Below the pieces are notes generated by a model, which was not told the DNA's origin, searched no databases, and saw nothing but the letters and a program-made list of their open reading frames with translations. Source: Methylocystis echinoides (GTDB taxonomy: Bacteria > Pseudomonadota > Alphaproteobacteria > Rhizobiales > Beijerinckiaceae). From it: a stretch of 64,000 bases of DNA. This document shows positions 8,717 to 16,619 of the stretch, in pieces. The translations under genes and the position numbers were made by a program. The number at the start of each line of letters is the position of its first letter. Position 1 is the stretch's first letter. The stretch lies in NCBI RefSeq assembly GCF_027923385.1, contig NZ_BSEC01000001.1, forward strand, positions 3,508,001 to 3,572,000, in the 5' to 3' direction.

Positions 8717-9784
8717 CTAGTCCCAATCTATACCCACTCCGACTCGGTCGGGTATCTGCAACATTCCTTCGTATACTTCGTAGGGCTGCTTCAAGACTGG
8801 ATTAACCCAGTTTTGCCATTCAAGCCAATCCGCGGTTTCGGATACGCGCATAACGTGGGCGGCGACCTCTGGATAAAGGTGAGTCGAGATCGGGACCCCT
8901 GAAGCCGCCGCAATTGCCGCCGATCTTAGCCAACCCGTCACACCGCCGATCCTCATGAAGTCTGGCATTACGAGGTCACAAGCCTTCATCTGGATCGCCC
9001 GGTGCAAATCACGAGCGCCGTAGAAATTTTCGCCCAGCTGCAACGGTGTCTTTAGCTGGGAGGTCAGGAGAGCATAGCCATCAAGGTTGTCGTAGACGAT
9101 CGGTTCTTCAATCCATTCAAGACCGAGATTGTCAATCGACTGGCAACGCACAAGGGCTTCGGCGAGGTTCAGTCCCTGATTGTAGTCAACCATAAGGTGG
9201 ATATCAGAGCCGACCGCGGCCCGCACGGCTTCGATCGCACGCAGGTCCTGTTCAGCTGTCGCACGACCAAGCCGGATCTTGAGCCCAGAAAATCCGCCTT
9301 CTTCGACTAGTTGTGCGGCTTCATCACCCAATTGCGCGGGATCGTTCAGCCAAAGACCATTACTGTTGTACGCCTTCACTGGTCCAATCGTGCCACCAAG
9401 GAGGACGCACAATGGGAGATTGGCTCCCTTCGCCAACGCGTCCCACGCCGCCATATCCAGGCCGGAGATAGCAATCATGCTTAACCCCTGATAGCCAACG
9501 AAGTGCAATGATTTTCGAGCGATCTCAAATATCTCGGCGGGCGCGACCTGGCGACCTTCGAGCAGCTCGCTGAAATCCTCAAGTGCAGAGATGATGTATT
9601 TCATCGCCTGCGGGGCGTAAGGTTCAATGTAGCTGCGGCCGATCACTCCTTCGCTGGTGTAAAGGTCAACAAGGATCACGGGCCAATCGGAGATTGTTGC
9701 GATCTTCGCGACGATCGGACGCTCCAGTTTGAGCAACAACGGCCGAGCCTTGATGCATTTAATTGTCAGCGGTTCGCTCACCAT
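8717..9784 (-). CDS. Enolase-superfamily enzyme, mandelate racemase/muconate lactonizing type
   Basis: About 355 residues. The barrel shows LKIR (KxR in place of the KxK of mandelate racemase), metal-binding Asp in LMVDYN, Glu in LEWIEEP, Glu in LGEN, and the catalytic-dyad region MPDFMRIGGVTGW followed by His in ISTHLYPE. This is the layout of the mandelate racemase subgroup, whose members abstract the proton alpha to a carboxylate of hydroxy acids or sugar acids. The substrate cannot be read from sequence. The ATG at 9784 has a GGAG site. The frame also opens at a TTG (9817) that overlaps the stop of the tautomerase remnant. Last gene of the minus-strand pxm transcription unit, so the substrate may relate to that locus. 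Confidence 0.85.
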   Translation of the reverse strand: MVSEPLTIKCIKARPLLLKLERPIVAKIATISDWPVILVDLYTSEGVIGRSYIEPYAPQAMKYIISALEDFSELLEGRQVAPAEIFEIARKSLHFVGYQGLSMIAISGLDMAAWDALAKGANLPLCVLLGGTIGPVKAYNSNGLWLNDPAQLGDEAAQLVEEGGFSGLKIRLGRATAEQDLRAIEAVRAAVGSDIHLMVDYNQGLNLAEALVRCQSIDNLGLEWIEEPIVYDNLDGYALLTSQLKTPLQLGENFYGARDLHRAIQMKACDLVMPDFMRIGGVTGWLRSAAIAAASGVPISTHLYPEVAAHVMRVSETADWLEWQNWVNPVLKQPYEVYEGMLQIPDRVGVGIDWD

Positions 9785-9813
9785 TATGATCGGACTCCGG
9801 ATGCGCCCCAAGC

Positions 9814-10200
9814 TCAAGGAGCGGCGTATTGCGCGTCGCCATTTCCAAAAGACCAGTTCTCCTTTGGAACTTCGACGAGATTTATGAAGACGTCTTCCAT
9901 TCTGACACCGAGTCGGCGATGAAGGCTTCCCGCGACCTCTGCGTAGAACTGCTTTTTCTGTTCGACAGAGCGGCCGGCGTTGAGCGTGATCTGGATAAAG
10001 ACGCAGTCCTTCGTGCGTTTCACGCCAAGTTAATTTTCGTCAGCTATCAGGCCGCGCCCCGGATGTTCCGTGATCACCTGGAACCGATCATCCTTTGGAA
10101 CTTTCAGGACCTCCACCATCGACTCGTAGACAATATTCCCGATCCCTCGGCAATATTCCTCTGGCTTTCCCTCGATGAGATCGATTCGCACGAGAGGCAT
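9814..10200 (-). pseudogene. 4-oxalocrotonate-tautomerase-like protein, in-frame stop at codon 57
   Basis: Read from the ATG at 10200, the frame gives MPLVRIDLIEGKPEEYCRGI with the catalytic Pro-1 that follows Met removal. It continues to DRFQVITEHPGRGLIADEN, then TAA (10032-10030), then LGVKRTKDCVFIQITLNAGR and on to the normal C-terminus NWSFGNGDAQYAAP. The TAA stands where related proteins have Tyr (TAT or TAC), so one base change explains it. Without the stop the product would be 128 residues, the usual size for this single-chain tautomerase family. A GTG at 10023 could restart the C-terminal half but without Pro-1. It lies between pxmC and the enolase-superfamily gene. Confidence 0.8.
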
Positions 10201-10311
10201 CTGATTTTTCCCTGTCTGGAAGCGCCGGCTCTCTTACTCTTATTACCCTGATTTTCTGGATGAGCGCGCGCCATGCGACTCTGGCCGCGCTCATCCCATA
10301 AAGCGACCTCG

Positions 10312-11088
10312 TCAGGCAACGTCCTCTATCTCATCGAGCAACTGGATCAGGCGCTGGACTTGTTGCAGCAAGATCCCGCCGACGCCATGGGCAAACCAGA
10401 CACCGGTGACAAAACCCCAGTGGATCGGAACGGCGAAAAACTCTTCGCGAAACCAGAACGTGTGCCCCCACTCGTTGAAGCCGACGCTGACGAAGATCAT
10501 GAAAGGTCCGACAACCGCCAGGGTCAGAGGGACAGAAATGCCCTTCGCATAGAGCGGCAAGCGCGTCCTCGCGTAGAGCCATGCGGAGCCGCCCATTAGA
10601 ATGTAGAACGGAAAGTTGAAGTAGAACTCAATGATGTGGTTGGCCGTAAAGGGCGTGTCGCGGATGGAGACCTGGTGCCAGGAGTTGTCCTGCTCCGCAA
10701 AGTAGCTGCCGGCCCAATAGACTGCGAAGGTGTAGATGCTGATCCACATCGTCAGCGTGAAGTATCGCGTGATCTCCTCTTTCGGGGTAATCTTGTCGAG
10801 GTTCTGATCGCGTGTATACCAAAGATAGCCCCATAGCGATGGGAACACGATCGCGAGAAATGCGCCTTCGAGATAGAGCAACCGCATCCAGTGAGTGTCG
10901 AAGGCGGGATCGGAGGAGTCGAGGCCCGTCGATATGGCGTAAGCGCCCTGATACATTCTGAATCCGACGTAGATGACGGTCATCACGGCGAAGGTGAGGA
11001 GATACTTCGGGAGATCTCTCAAATACCAGGGCAATTTGAACGTCGCCTGCGGCGTGGCTGGGGAGATCGCTTTCGTGGAGATGCTCAT
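10312..11088 (-). CDS. pxmC: Copper membrane monooxygenase subunit C (PxmC)
   Basis: 258 residues with about six membrane segments, similar to PmoC/AmoC. The conserved Cu(C)/Cu(D)-region ligands are visible as D134-x3-H138-x12-H151 in EQDNSWHQVSIRDTPFTANH. The ATG at 11088 with AAGGAAC upstream is chosen over a longer open frame (to 11292) that would overlap pxmB and lacks family similarity. Third gene in the order A-B-C, which separates it from pmoCAB operons where C comes first. Subunits A, B and C form the trimeric integral membrane enzyme that oxidises methane, ammonia or related small molecules. The native substrate of Pxm enzymes is not established. Confidence 0.88.
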   Translation of the reverse strand: MSISTKAISPATPQATFKLPWYLRDLPKYLLTFAVMTVIYVGFRMYQGAYAISTGLDSSDPAFDTHWMRLLYLEGAFLAIVFPSLWGYLWYTRDQNLDKITPKEEITRYFTLTMWISIYTFAVYWAGSYFAEQDNSWHQVSIRDTPFTANHIIEFYFNFPFYILMGGSAWLYARTRLPLYAKGISVPLTLAVVGPFMIFVSVGFNEWGHTFWFREEFFAVPIHWGFVTGVWFAHGVGGILLQQVQRLIQLLDEIEDVA

Positions 11089-11156
11089 GGCCGTTCCTTG
11101 GTTGGCTTGGATTTTGTTCGTTTGCGCGACTGTCTCTGCCCAGTCGCGCAAGGTTG

Positions 11157-12392
11157 TCAGTTGAATGTCGGGATGACCGCCGAAGATACGCTCGAGACGT
11201 AACGCTGGCCGGCATCGTCGTAGAGGAAAAGCAAACCTCCCATGCGCGTATCCGCATCCCGGATCATTCCGTCGAGCCTCTCTCGCTGCCACAGTGAATC
11301 CGTCGCCGTGATGCGGACGGTCCGAGTCTCTCCCGGAGCGATCGCGGCCGGTGAATCGACGGTCAGCCCCTCGGCGACCGCCAAAGCAGCGCCTTCACCC
11401 TGTGGCGGTTGGACGACCGCGGGGTTGAGGAAGCGAACATTCGCGGTCGCGAACTCACCGACTTGGATCGGATGGTCGGAACCGTTGTGGAGCTGAGCCG
11501 TCATGGTCATCGCGCGGGCGGGCACGTTGTACTCGGCGCGCTGTATCTTGACCGTTACGGTTCCCGTGTCGACCGTAGGAGGCAAGGGATCGATCTGATC
11601 CATGGCCGCTTGCAACGGAATGGTGTAGCGATATTGACGGTCGGTCATGATGCTACCGGCGAGCACGATCAACGGAACGCCTATGAGGATTGCTGCGCCG
11701 ACGCGGCGGTCCAGCGGCGTGATGAGACTGCTCTCCTGGCCCGAATGCAGCATCTTGTAGCGCGGGATGAAGAGTGGACGCCTGACCCACCAAAGCAGCC
11801 AGGCGGAACCCAGCGCAATCCAGAAGAAGTGCCAGGAGAGCCCGTTCGCGAGCCCGTAGGTCTCCATGTCGATGACGCTACCGTCGAGTGTCTTGACTTG
11901 ATTGGTGAAGGCCGATGGATCGCCATCGACCTCCAGCCATTGCCCCGGTCCGACAACCGATCCTGCGTCATGCAGATTGAAGAACGGATGGAGATGGAAC
12001 CTTCCGGGCATTCTGGCCTTCAGAACCATCTTGAAGTCATAATCGCCGCCCGGCTGTAAGGCCGACGAGCTGACAGACGGCTGGCCGTTGAGATAACGCT
12101 CAGTTCTGATCATGACCGGCCCTGGCGCCGAGACATTCAAGTAACTTGCGTCGGGCTTCGCGACGCCACGCGGCCAGTCTCCAGCAACGTGGAATTTGCC
12201 AGTAATGACAACTTCTTCATTGACGTTGAGTTTACTTTTCGACCACGCCACATCGTACCATTGGATTGTCCGCATGCGGATAAAAGGCTCGAGGGCCTTT
12301 TCACCGTGGGCAAGCGCCGTGTCTGGCGCTAGCGTGCTCGCACATAATCCAAGGAAGAGAGCGCTGAAGGCCGTCTTGAGCAGATGTTTCAT
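11157..12392 (-). CDS. pxmB: Copper membrane monooxygenase subunit B (PxmB)
   Basis: 411 residues: a signal peptide ending ALA, a periplasmic cupredoxin-like domain, two membrane helices around residues 195-215 and 245-265, and a second cupredoxin domain. The Cu(B) ligands are all present: the His at the predicted mature N-terminus (H29, AHGEKA) and the H133-L-H135 pair. At the separate bis-His site of Methylococcus PmoB the first His is Gln here (RTIQWYD, residue 44) while H68 (GKFHVAGDW) is kept, so that site is probably not formed. The ATG at 12392 follows GAGGGAGAG. It starts 13 bp after the pxmA stop, so the genes are co-transcribed. Confidence 0.9.
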   Translation of the reverse strand: MKHLLKTAFSALFLGLCASTLAPDTALAHGEKALEPFIRMRTIQWYDVAWSKSKLNVNEEVVITGKFHVAGDWPRGVAKPDASYLNVSAPGPVMIRTERYLNGQPSVSSSALQPGGDYDFKMVLKARMPGRFHLHPFFNLHDAGSVVGPGQWLEVDGDPSAFTNQVKTLDGSVIDMETYGLANGLSWHFFWIALGSAWLLWWVRRPLFIPRYKMLHSGQESSLITPLDRRVGAAILIGVPLIVLAGSIMTDRQYRYTIPLQAAMDQIDPLPPTVDTGTVTVKIQRAEYNVPARAMTMTAQLHNGSDHPIQVGEFATANVRFLNPAVVQPPQGEGAALAVAEGLTVDSPAAIAPGETRTVRITATDSLWQRERLDGMIRDADTRMGGLLFLYDDAGQRYVSSVSSAVIPTFN

Positions 12393-12405
12393 CGTGTGCT
12401 CTCCC

Positions 12406-13158
12406 TCAGATTTTTTTGATGTATTTTGTGGTCGCAAACAGTGTTCCCAGATACCACCACAGCGGATACATCAGGGTGCACAGCAGCGCGGAACAAAATG
12501 CCGAAAGCGGGGTCGCATATTGACCGTAAGTCCGCAGGGTTCCGCGCTCGATAAGGCGAAGATACTCAGGCGTTCCCGCGCGGATATATTGAAAGCCAAA
12601 CAGATCGGCTACGGTGAGCTGCGCGCCGCCGTATTCCAACGGGACATGAAACATGCCGAAGATTGGCCAGTTGGTCGGATAGAAGAGAAGCGCGAAGGCC
12701 ATCCCACCGAAAATGCTCGTAACCGTCAAGCTGTTGCTCAGCATCAACACGGCGTCGAGGACGAGCGCACTCGGCAGCATCGTCGCCGGCAAGACTTCGT
12801 TGATCGGGAAATAGTTCCACATGTGATAGGCGAAGAAGCGCGTGATCCATGTGCCGATCAGCAGGCAGGATATGCAGAGTGTCGCGCCGAGGGGCAATCT
12901 GAAATTTGGCCAGAGAACGGCCTGAACAGCTGCCGGGAAGGTGATCATCATCAATGAGGTGATCAGAGGCCACCATTGGCGGTCCTTCCAATCCTGCCAG
13001 AAATCCCAATCTCCGACGGTCAGGGCGACGTGCAGATGGAAGGAGCCGATAAAAAGGAATAGCGCCAGCACCAGGATCAGATAATCATAGGCCCGGGTCA
13101 GCCTCGCCTTTTCGCCCGTATAAGGCTGTGCTGGAAGATCTAGCGGTTTCCCTGTCAT
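12406..13158 (-). CDS. pxmA: Copper membrane monooxygenase subunit A (PxmA)
   Basis: 250 residues, seven predicted membrane segments. It contains the AmoA/PmoA hallmark VGDWDFWQDWKDRQWWPL and the later block LLFYPTNWPIFGMFH, and it ends with the usual LRTYGQYATPLSAF region and a short basic tail. The sequence is clearly divergent from the Methylosinus/Methylocystis PmoA that I recall (for example WNYFPINEVLPATML). The ATG at 13158 has GGAGAAC upstream; an open frame to 13230 is not family-like. First gene of the operon, transcribed away from the LysR gene. The position of A first in the operon is the strongest argument for the Pxm assignment. Confidence 0.9.
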   Translation of the reverse strand: MTGKPLDLPAQPYTGEKARLTRAYDYLILVLALFLFIGSFHLHVALTVGDWDFWQDWKDRQWWPLITSLMMITFPAAVQAVLWPNFRLPLGATLCISCLLIGTWITRFFAYHMWNYFPINEVLPATMLPSALVLDAVLMLSNSLTVTSIFGGMAFALLFYPTNWPIFGMFHVPLEYGGAQLTVADLFGFQYIRAGTPEYLRLIERGTLRTYGQYATPLSAFCSALLCTLMYPLWWYLGTLFATTKYIKKI

Positions 13159-13351
13159 GGCGTTCTCCGATGGATTTGTTTGCAGCTCTTCGCTCGGCCG
13201 CCGAGAGGGGCAGACCGAGAAACGGCGCAACTAATGAAAAGCCTAAGCGATGACGGTGGGGTGCGTGAAATGACGAGTTTTGATGGGTGTATGAATTCAA
13301 CTCACACCCGGGGCATTTCTCAGTCAGCGCAAGGTCAAAAGAGGATAGACA
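13159..13351. promoter_or_regulatory. pxmA-lysR divergent control region with inverted repeat
   Basis: 193 bp separates the divergent starts. It contains an inverted repeat GGGTGT-N13-ACACCC at 13285-13309 around a GAATTC core, with the T-N11-A-like symmetry expected of LysR sites. The repeat lies about 45 bp before the LysR start and about 130 bp before pxmA. It could serve both autoregulation and pxm control. No convincing sigma-70 hexamer pair was found. Confidence 0.5.
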
Positions 13352-14338
13352 GTGATCGAGCTGCATAATTTCGACCTCAATCTGCTCGTGGCGTTCGACC
13401 TTCTGTTGGAAGAAAGAAACGTGTCGCGAGCGGCGGAGCGTATGTTCGTCACCCAATCAGCGATGAGCCACACCCTACAGCGACTTCGACAGCAATTGGA
13501 CGATCCGCTGCTCGTCAAGACACCAGCTGGCATGAAGCCGACAGAACGCGCTCTGTCGCTGGTCGAGCCTGTGAAATCCATCCTTCGCGACATTAAGCGA
13601 CTGATCCATGCGCCGGAGGAATTCGACCCCTTGCATAGCAGTCGTCGCTTTGTCATCGCTGCGACTGATTACATGGATTTGCTTGTGCTTCCCCTGCTTA
13701 TCGAGCGCATCGCGACGGCGGCGCCCGGCATCGACATCCATGTCAAGAGAACCGAGCTGCCGTTCCCTGAAGCGGAGCTCGAGCACGGCGATCTCGACGT
13801 GGTGTTGGGTTTTGATACGATATTGAAGCCTGCGACGTTTTTAGGAAAATCAAAATTGTTTGATGACCGTATGACCTGCGTCGTCGCGCGCAAGCATTCT
13901 GTCGGCAAGCGCAAGGAGTTGACACTTGAGGAATATGTGTCTCGCAAGCACATGTTGATCTCGCGAACCGGAACACGCGTCGGACTGATTGACGAATGGC
14001 TTGCGGAAAGAGGATTGGCGCGCCGAATCGCGCTGATTGTGCCTCACTTCCTCTCGGCCCCATTTATCGTGGCGAAGACCGATATGATCCTGTCTCTGCC
14101 CGAAAGGATTGCCAATGAATTCGTCGGGCTGGCTCCTCTCAATATCCTTCCGGTTCCCATAGAACTCCCGGCCTATGACCTCGTGATGGTCTGGCACCCG
14201 CTCCGGGAGCCGGATCCCGCCCATCGATGGTTACGTGATCAGATAACGGACGTATGCAGGGAACTCGACAAGTCCTTTAGAGCCCGTCAGCGCCCGGCTA
14301 AACCTGCCGCGAGAGCCCTTACCTCAACCAAGAAGTAA
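13352..14338 (+). CDS. LysR-family transcriptional regulator of the pxm locus
   Basis: 328 residues. The N-terminal winged helix-turn-helix begins MIELHNFDLNLLVAFDLLLEE and continues RNVSRAAERMFVTQSAMSHTLQRLRQ. It resembles the NodD/NahR branch, whose members sense aromatic or other small effectors. The C-terminal co-inducer domain is complete and ends with a basic tail. The start is GTG at 13352 with GAGGA 9 bp upstream. It is divergent from pxmA, the classical position for a LysR regulator of its neighbour. Its 3' end overlaps the convergent royal-jelly-type gene by 52 bp. Control of pxmABC and the following enzymes is an inference from position. Confidence 0.88.
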   Translation: MIELHNFDLNLLVAFDLLLEERNVSRAAERMFVTQSAMSHTLQRLRQQLDDPLLVKTPAGMKPTERALSLVEPVKSILRDIKRLIHAPEEFDPLHSSRRFVIAATDYMDLLVLPLLIERIATAAPGIDIHVKRTELPFPEAELEHGDLDVVLGFDTILKPATFLGKSKLFDDRMTCVVARKHSVGKRKELTLEEYVSRKHMLISRTGTRVGLIDEWLAERGLARRIALIVPHFLSAPFIVAKTDMILSLPERIANEFVGLAPLNILPVPIELPAYDLVMVWHPLREPDPAHRWLRDQITDVCRELDKSFRARQRPAKPAARALTSTKK

Positions 14339-15387
14339 GGCGCCTTCGCCACGTTTTCTCCTCCGTTCAGAGCCGCAGAGCGATGCAGTTGGTTGACCAC
14401 CGCATAGAGTCTGCCATCTGGCCCGAAGCTGAATGAATCGACCCATGACAGCTGATCGCTCTTTGCGAGCTGCTGATAGCTGCGATCAGACTTGATCACG
14501 CCAATTGCATTTTCGGCGAGGTTACCCAAGTATATGTTGTTATCTTTGTCGATGGTGATGCCGTCACAAATCGGTTTCGCGCTGTATCGCTCGACCCTTG
14601 AAGCGAGCGTTGGCGCATCGATGCTTTCGTTTGTAAGATCCTCCGCCTTCACGCGGTAAAGGCTCAGACCGTGCATAGGTCCAAAATAGACCCACTCATT
14701 TTCCAGATCCTCAGTGATTGGATTGACGCCGATATGCGGTGTGACAAGTTGGCCATTTGCGCCCTTAACCTGGATCGGTCGGCCGTCTATTGCTAGATCG
14801 ACATTTTCTGGAACGACGCTGCGATGCCCTTCGAGCACCCGGCGCGCTGCGCCGGTTGCAATGTCCACCACGATCAGCGCGGCATTTGCACCGCCAGCAG
14901 GATCCGCGATAAAGATCTTTTTGTGCCGACCGTCAATTGTGAAGTCATTAACAAAGGCATCCTTCGGTGCTATTGGCGGCGGCAGGTAAATGACGCGCGA
15001 CAATTGATTGGTCGTTGTGTCCCACGCGACAAGCTTTGGCGTCACGCCGCTCCGCATACCGTTATCCAGCAACCAGACAACGCCATTGTCACTTCGGAGG
15101 CCGAGCACCGAATCTAGCGACAGGCTACGGGGATGCTCCCTGTCGTTCGCTTCCAAGTTTGGAAACGGGCTCGTGATGCCGTCTGCACGCAGTTCGACGA
15201 CCGAAGCCTTGGGCTCGTAGAATTGGTGCTGGCTTATTATTATCCGACCGCCGCTCGTGACCGTTACATTTCCGGGCCCCTGCGTCAGACGCGCAGCAAC
15301 ATCGAAGGTGCGATCCGTGGCAAAACCTGATCCACCTGCAAGAGTGGGTAGCGCCAAAGCGAGAGCGAGAACAAGCTTTTTCTTCAC
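14287..15387 (-). CDS. Secreted major royal jelly/yellow-family protein
   Basis: 366 residues with a clear signal peptide (MKKKLVLALALALPTLAGGS, cleaved near GFA-TD). The body is a six-bladed beta-propeller of the MRJP/yellow/SMP-30 type: LGLRSDNGVVWLLDNG, FVNDFTIDG, GMNP-like VNPITEDLENEWVYFGPMHG, CDGITIDKDNNIYLG. Relatives bind or convert small molecules (lactones, catechol-type compounds); the function here is unknown and it should act in the periplasm. The start is GTG at 15387 with GGAG upstream. Convergent with and overlapping the LysR gene by 52 bp, so the two transcripts are antisense at their ends. Probably part of the pxm locus. Confidence 0.8.
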   Translation of the reverse strand: MKKKLVLALALALPTLAGGSGFATDRTFDVAARLTQGPGNVTVTSGGRIIISQHQFYEPKASVVELRADGITSPFPNLEANDREHPRSLSLDSVLGLRSDNGVVWLLDNGMRSGVTPKLVAWDTTTNQLSRVIYLPPPIAPKDAFVNDFTIDGRHKKIFIADPAGGANAALIVVDIATGAARRVLEGHRSVVPENVDLAIDGRPIQVKGANGQLVTPHIGVNPITEDLENEWVYFGPMHGLSLYRVKAEDLTNESIDAPTLASRVERYSAKPICDGITIDKDNNIYLGNLAENAIGVIKSDRSYQQLAKSDQLSWVDSFSFGPDGRLYAVVNQLHRSAALNGGENVAKAPYFLVEVRALAAGLAGR

Positions 15388-15982
15388 GGTATATTCTCCG
15401 CGTTCTCAGTTGTGCGCGAAGATGTACAGTTCGACAGTTCATGACGAAATGACGATTGCTCATACTGGTATTATTGGTCTTGATTACGCCTCTATCTTTG
15501 ACCGGACGAATTATGGGTGCCCGACACTGGATTGCGCCCACTAGCCCGTGCTCGGGGTGCGGTAGGCGTCAAAAATGTCTAAAAGTGCCTATGATCACGC
15601 CCGTGATGCTTGGCATGGCCACAGGAAGCGCGCCTTAGAGATTTCTCTATCCGATAGAGGGGCGGTAAGCGCGCTCCAACTCTAAATCTGAACCTATCGC
15701 AAGCACCATATTCAGAAATCGTGGTCAGTCGTAGGAATCCGATTGAATGTTTTCGGATGCGGAACACGCAAGGCGAGAAATTTTGATGCGAGCGAAAACT
15801 GGTTGAGGCCGAATGCCGCATATGCAAGCGGCTAACTCCTCGCTATATTGCATCCATCAAGATTTTTCGGCCTGACGACTTCGCTCTGCTCCGTTAGGAG
15901 CCTTCGACGCCATCTTCCAAACATCTCGATCGACCCGGCCCCGCGAAACGCGGGCCCTCTCCGAACATGCTTGGAGACTAAA
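15388..15982. promoter_or_regulatory. Gene-free stretch with the probable cspA leader
   Basis: 595 bp between the royal-jelly-type gene and cspA without a supportable ORF. A TATATT at 15842-15847 could be a -10 element, though the -35 is weak. If used, it would give cspA an mRNA leader of about 130 nt. Long structured leaders are usual for cold-shock genes. A small palindrome ATCACG-CC-CGTGAT lies at 15594-15607. Confidence 0.35.
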
Positions 15983-16192
15983 ATGGCTACTGGTACTGTG
16001 AAATGGTTCAACGCCCAGAAGGGCTTCGGCTTCATTCAGCCGGAAGATGGCGGCACGGACGTGTTCGTGCATATCAGCGCTGTCGAGCGCGCTGGCCTTC
16101 CCGGCCTGCACGAAGGCCAGAGGATCAGCTACGAAGCGATGGTTGACCGTCGCAGCGGCAAATTTTCGGCCGAAGAGCTAAAAGCGGCGTAA
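15983..16192 (+). CDS. cspA: Cold-shock protein, CspA family
   Basis: 69 residues, a single cold-shock domain. RNP1 is KGFGFIQP and RNP2 is VFVHISAVE, with the usual start [12 protein letters not shown]. It binds single-stranded nucleic acid and acts as an RNA chaperone. The ATG at 15983 has a TTGGAG site; the longer open frame upstream is leader. A rho-independent terminator follows at 16215-16253, so it is monocistronic. Alphaproteobacteria have several copies, so the gene name is by family only. Confidence 0.95.
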   Translation: MATGTVKWFNAQKGFGFIQPEDGGTDVFVHISAVERAGLPGLHEGQRISYEAMVDRRSGKFSAEELKAA

Positions 16193-16214
16193 GCTCTGCC
16201 TCACCCGCTATAAG

Positions 16215-16253
16215 AAAACGCCCTGACCGTGGATGTATCGGCAGGGCGTTTTT
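16215..16253 (+). terminator. Rho-independent terminator of cspA
   Basis: AAAACGCCCTG is followed by a 16-base loop and CAGGGCGTTTTT, a GC-rich stem with a T run, 22 bp after the cspA stop. Confidence 0.9.
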
Positions 16254-16359
16254 GTTTGGATTTTAATCACCTGCAGTTGCGGCCGACCGCCACCTTTGAC
16301 GCCGCCACTGTCTCATTTTGTGCACCAAGCCGTCGCAGCGACGGTCTGAGGCAAGAAAT

Positions 16360-16578
16360 TTAGGACGAACGTCTTAGGACTTTGATCATAGCCATCGCCC
16401 GACCTGAGCGTTCAGCAATCTCATGGTCTTGAGATTCAATGAATGTCCGAGCCGGTTCATCCCCATCCACTCCTTCAAGAATATCTTTCGGGACTCGCCG
16501 ATTAGAGCGTTGGCTACCATCCTCATAGGTAACATCAAAAAGGACGAACTCATTCTTTGAGCCCGGTTTACGTGCCAT
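16360..16578 (-). CDS. Small hypothetical protein
   Basis: 72 residues (MARKPGSKNEFVLFDVTYED, later RVPKDILEGVDGDEPARTFIESQD). The ATG at 16578 has GGAG upstream. It looks like a compact one-domain cytoplasmic protein with a beta-rich start and a C-terminal helix. No family recognised. It lies 41 bp downstream of the rpsU stop on the same strand, so the two may be co-transcribed. Confidence 0.6.
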   Translation of the reverse strand: MARKPGSKNEFVLFDVTYEDGSQRSNRRVPKDILEGVDGDEPARTFIESQDHEIAERSGRAMAMIKVLRRSS

Positions 16579-16619
16579 GGTACGACTCCAGCATTGCTTC
16601 GACTCAGAGAACAAAAATA

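Noticed and set aside
10312..13158. Labelling the operon pmoCAB
   Set aside because: The transcription order is A, B, C. A pmoCAB or pmoCAB2 operon would have subunit C first. The A subunit also differs strongly from the Methylosinus/Methylocystis PmoA that I recall.
15594..15607. Palindrome ATCACG-CC-CGTGAT as an operator
   Set aside because: Short, isolated and not near a supported promoter; palindromes of this size are expected by chance.
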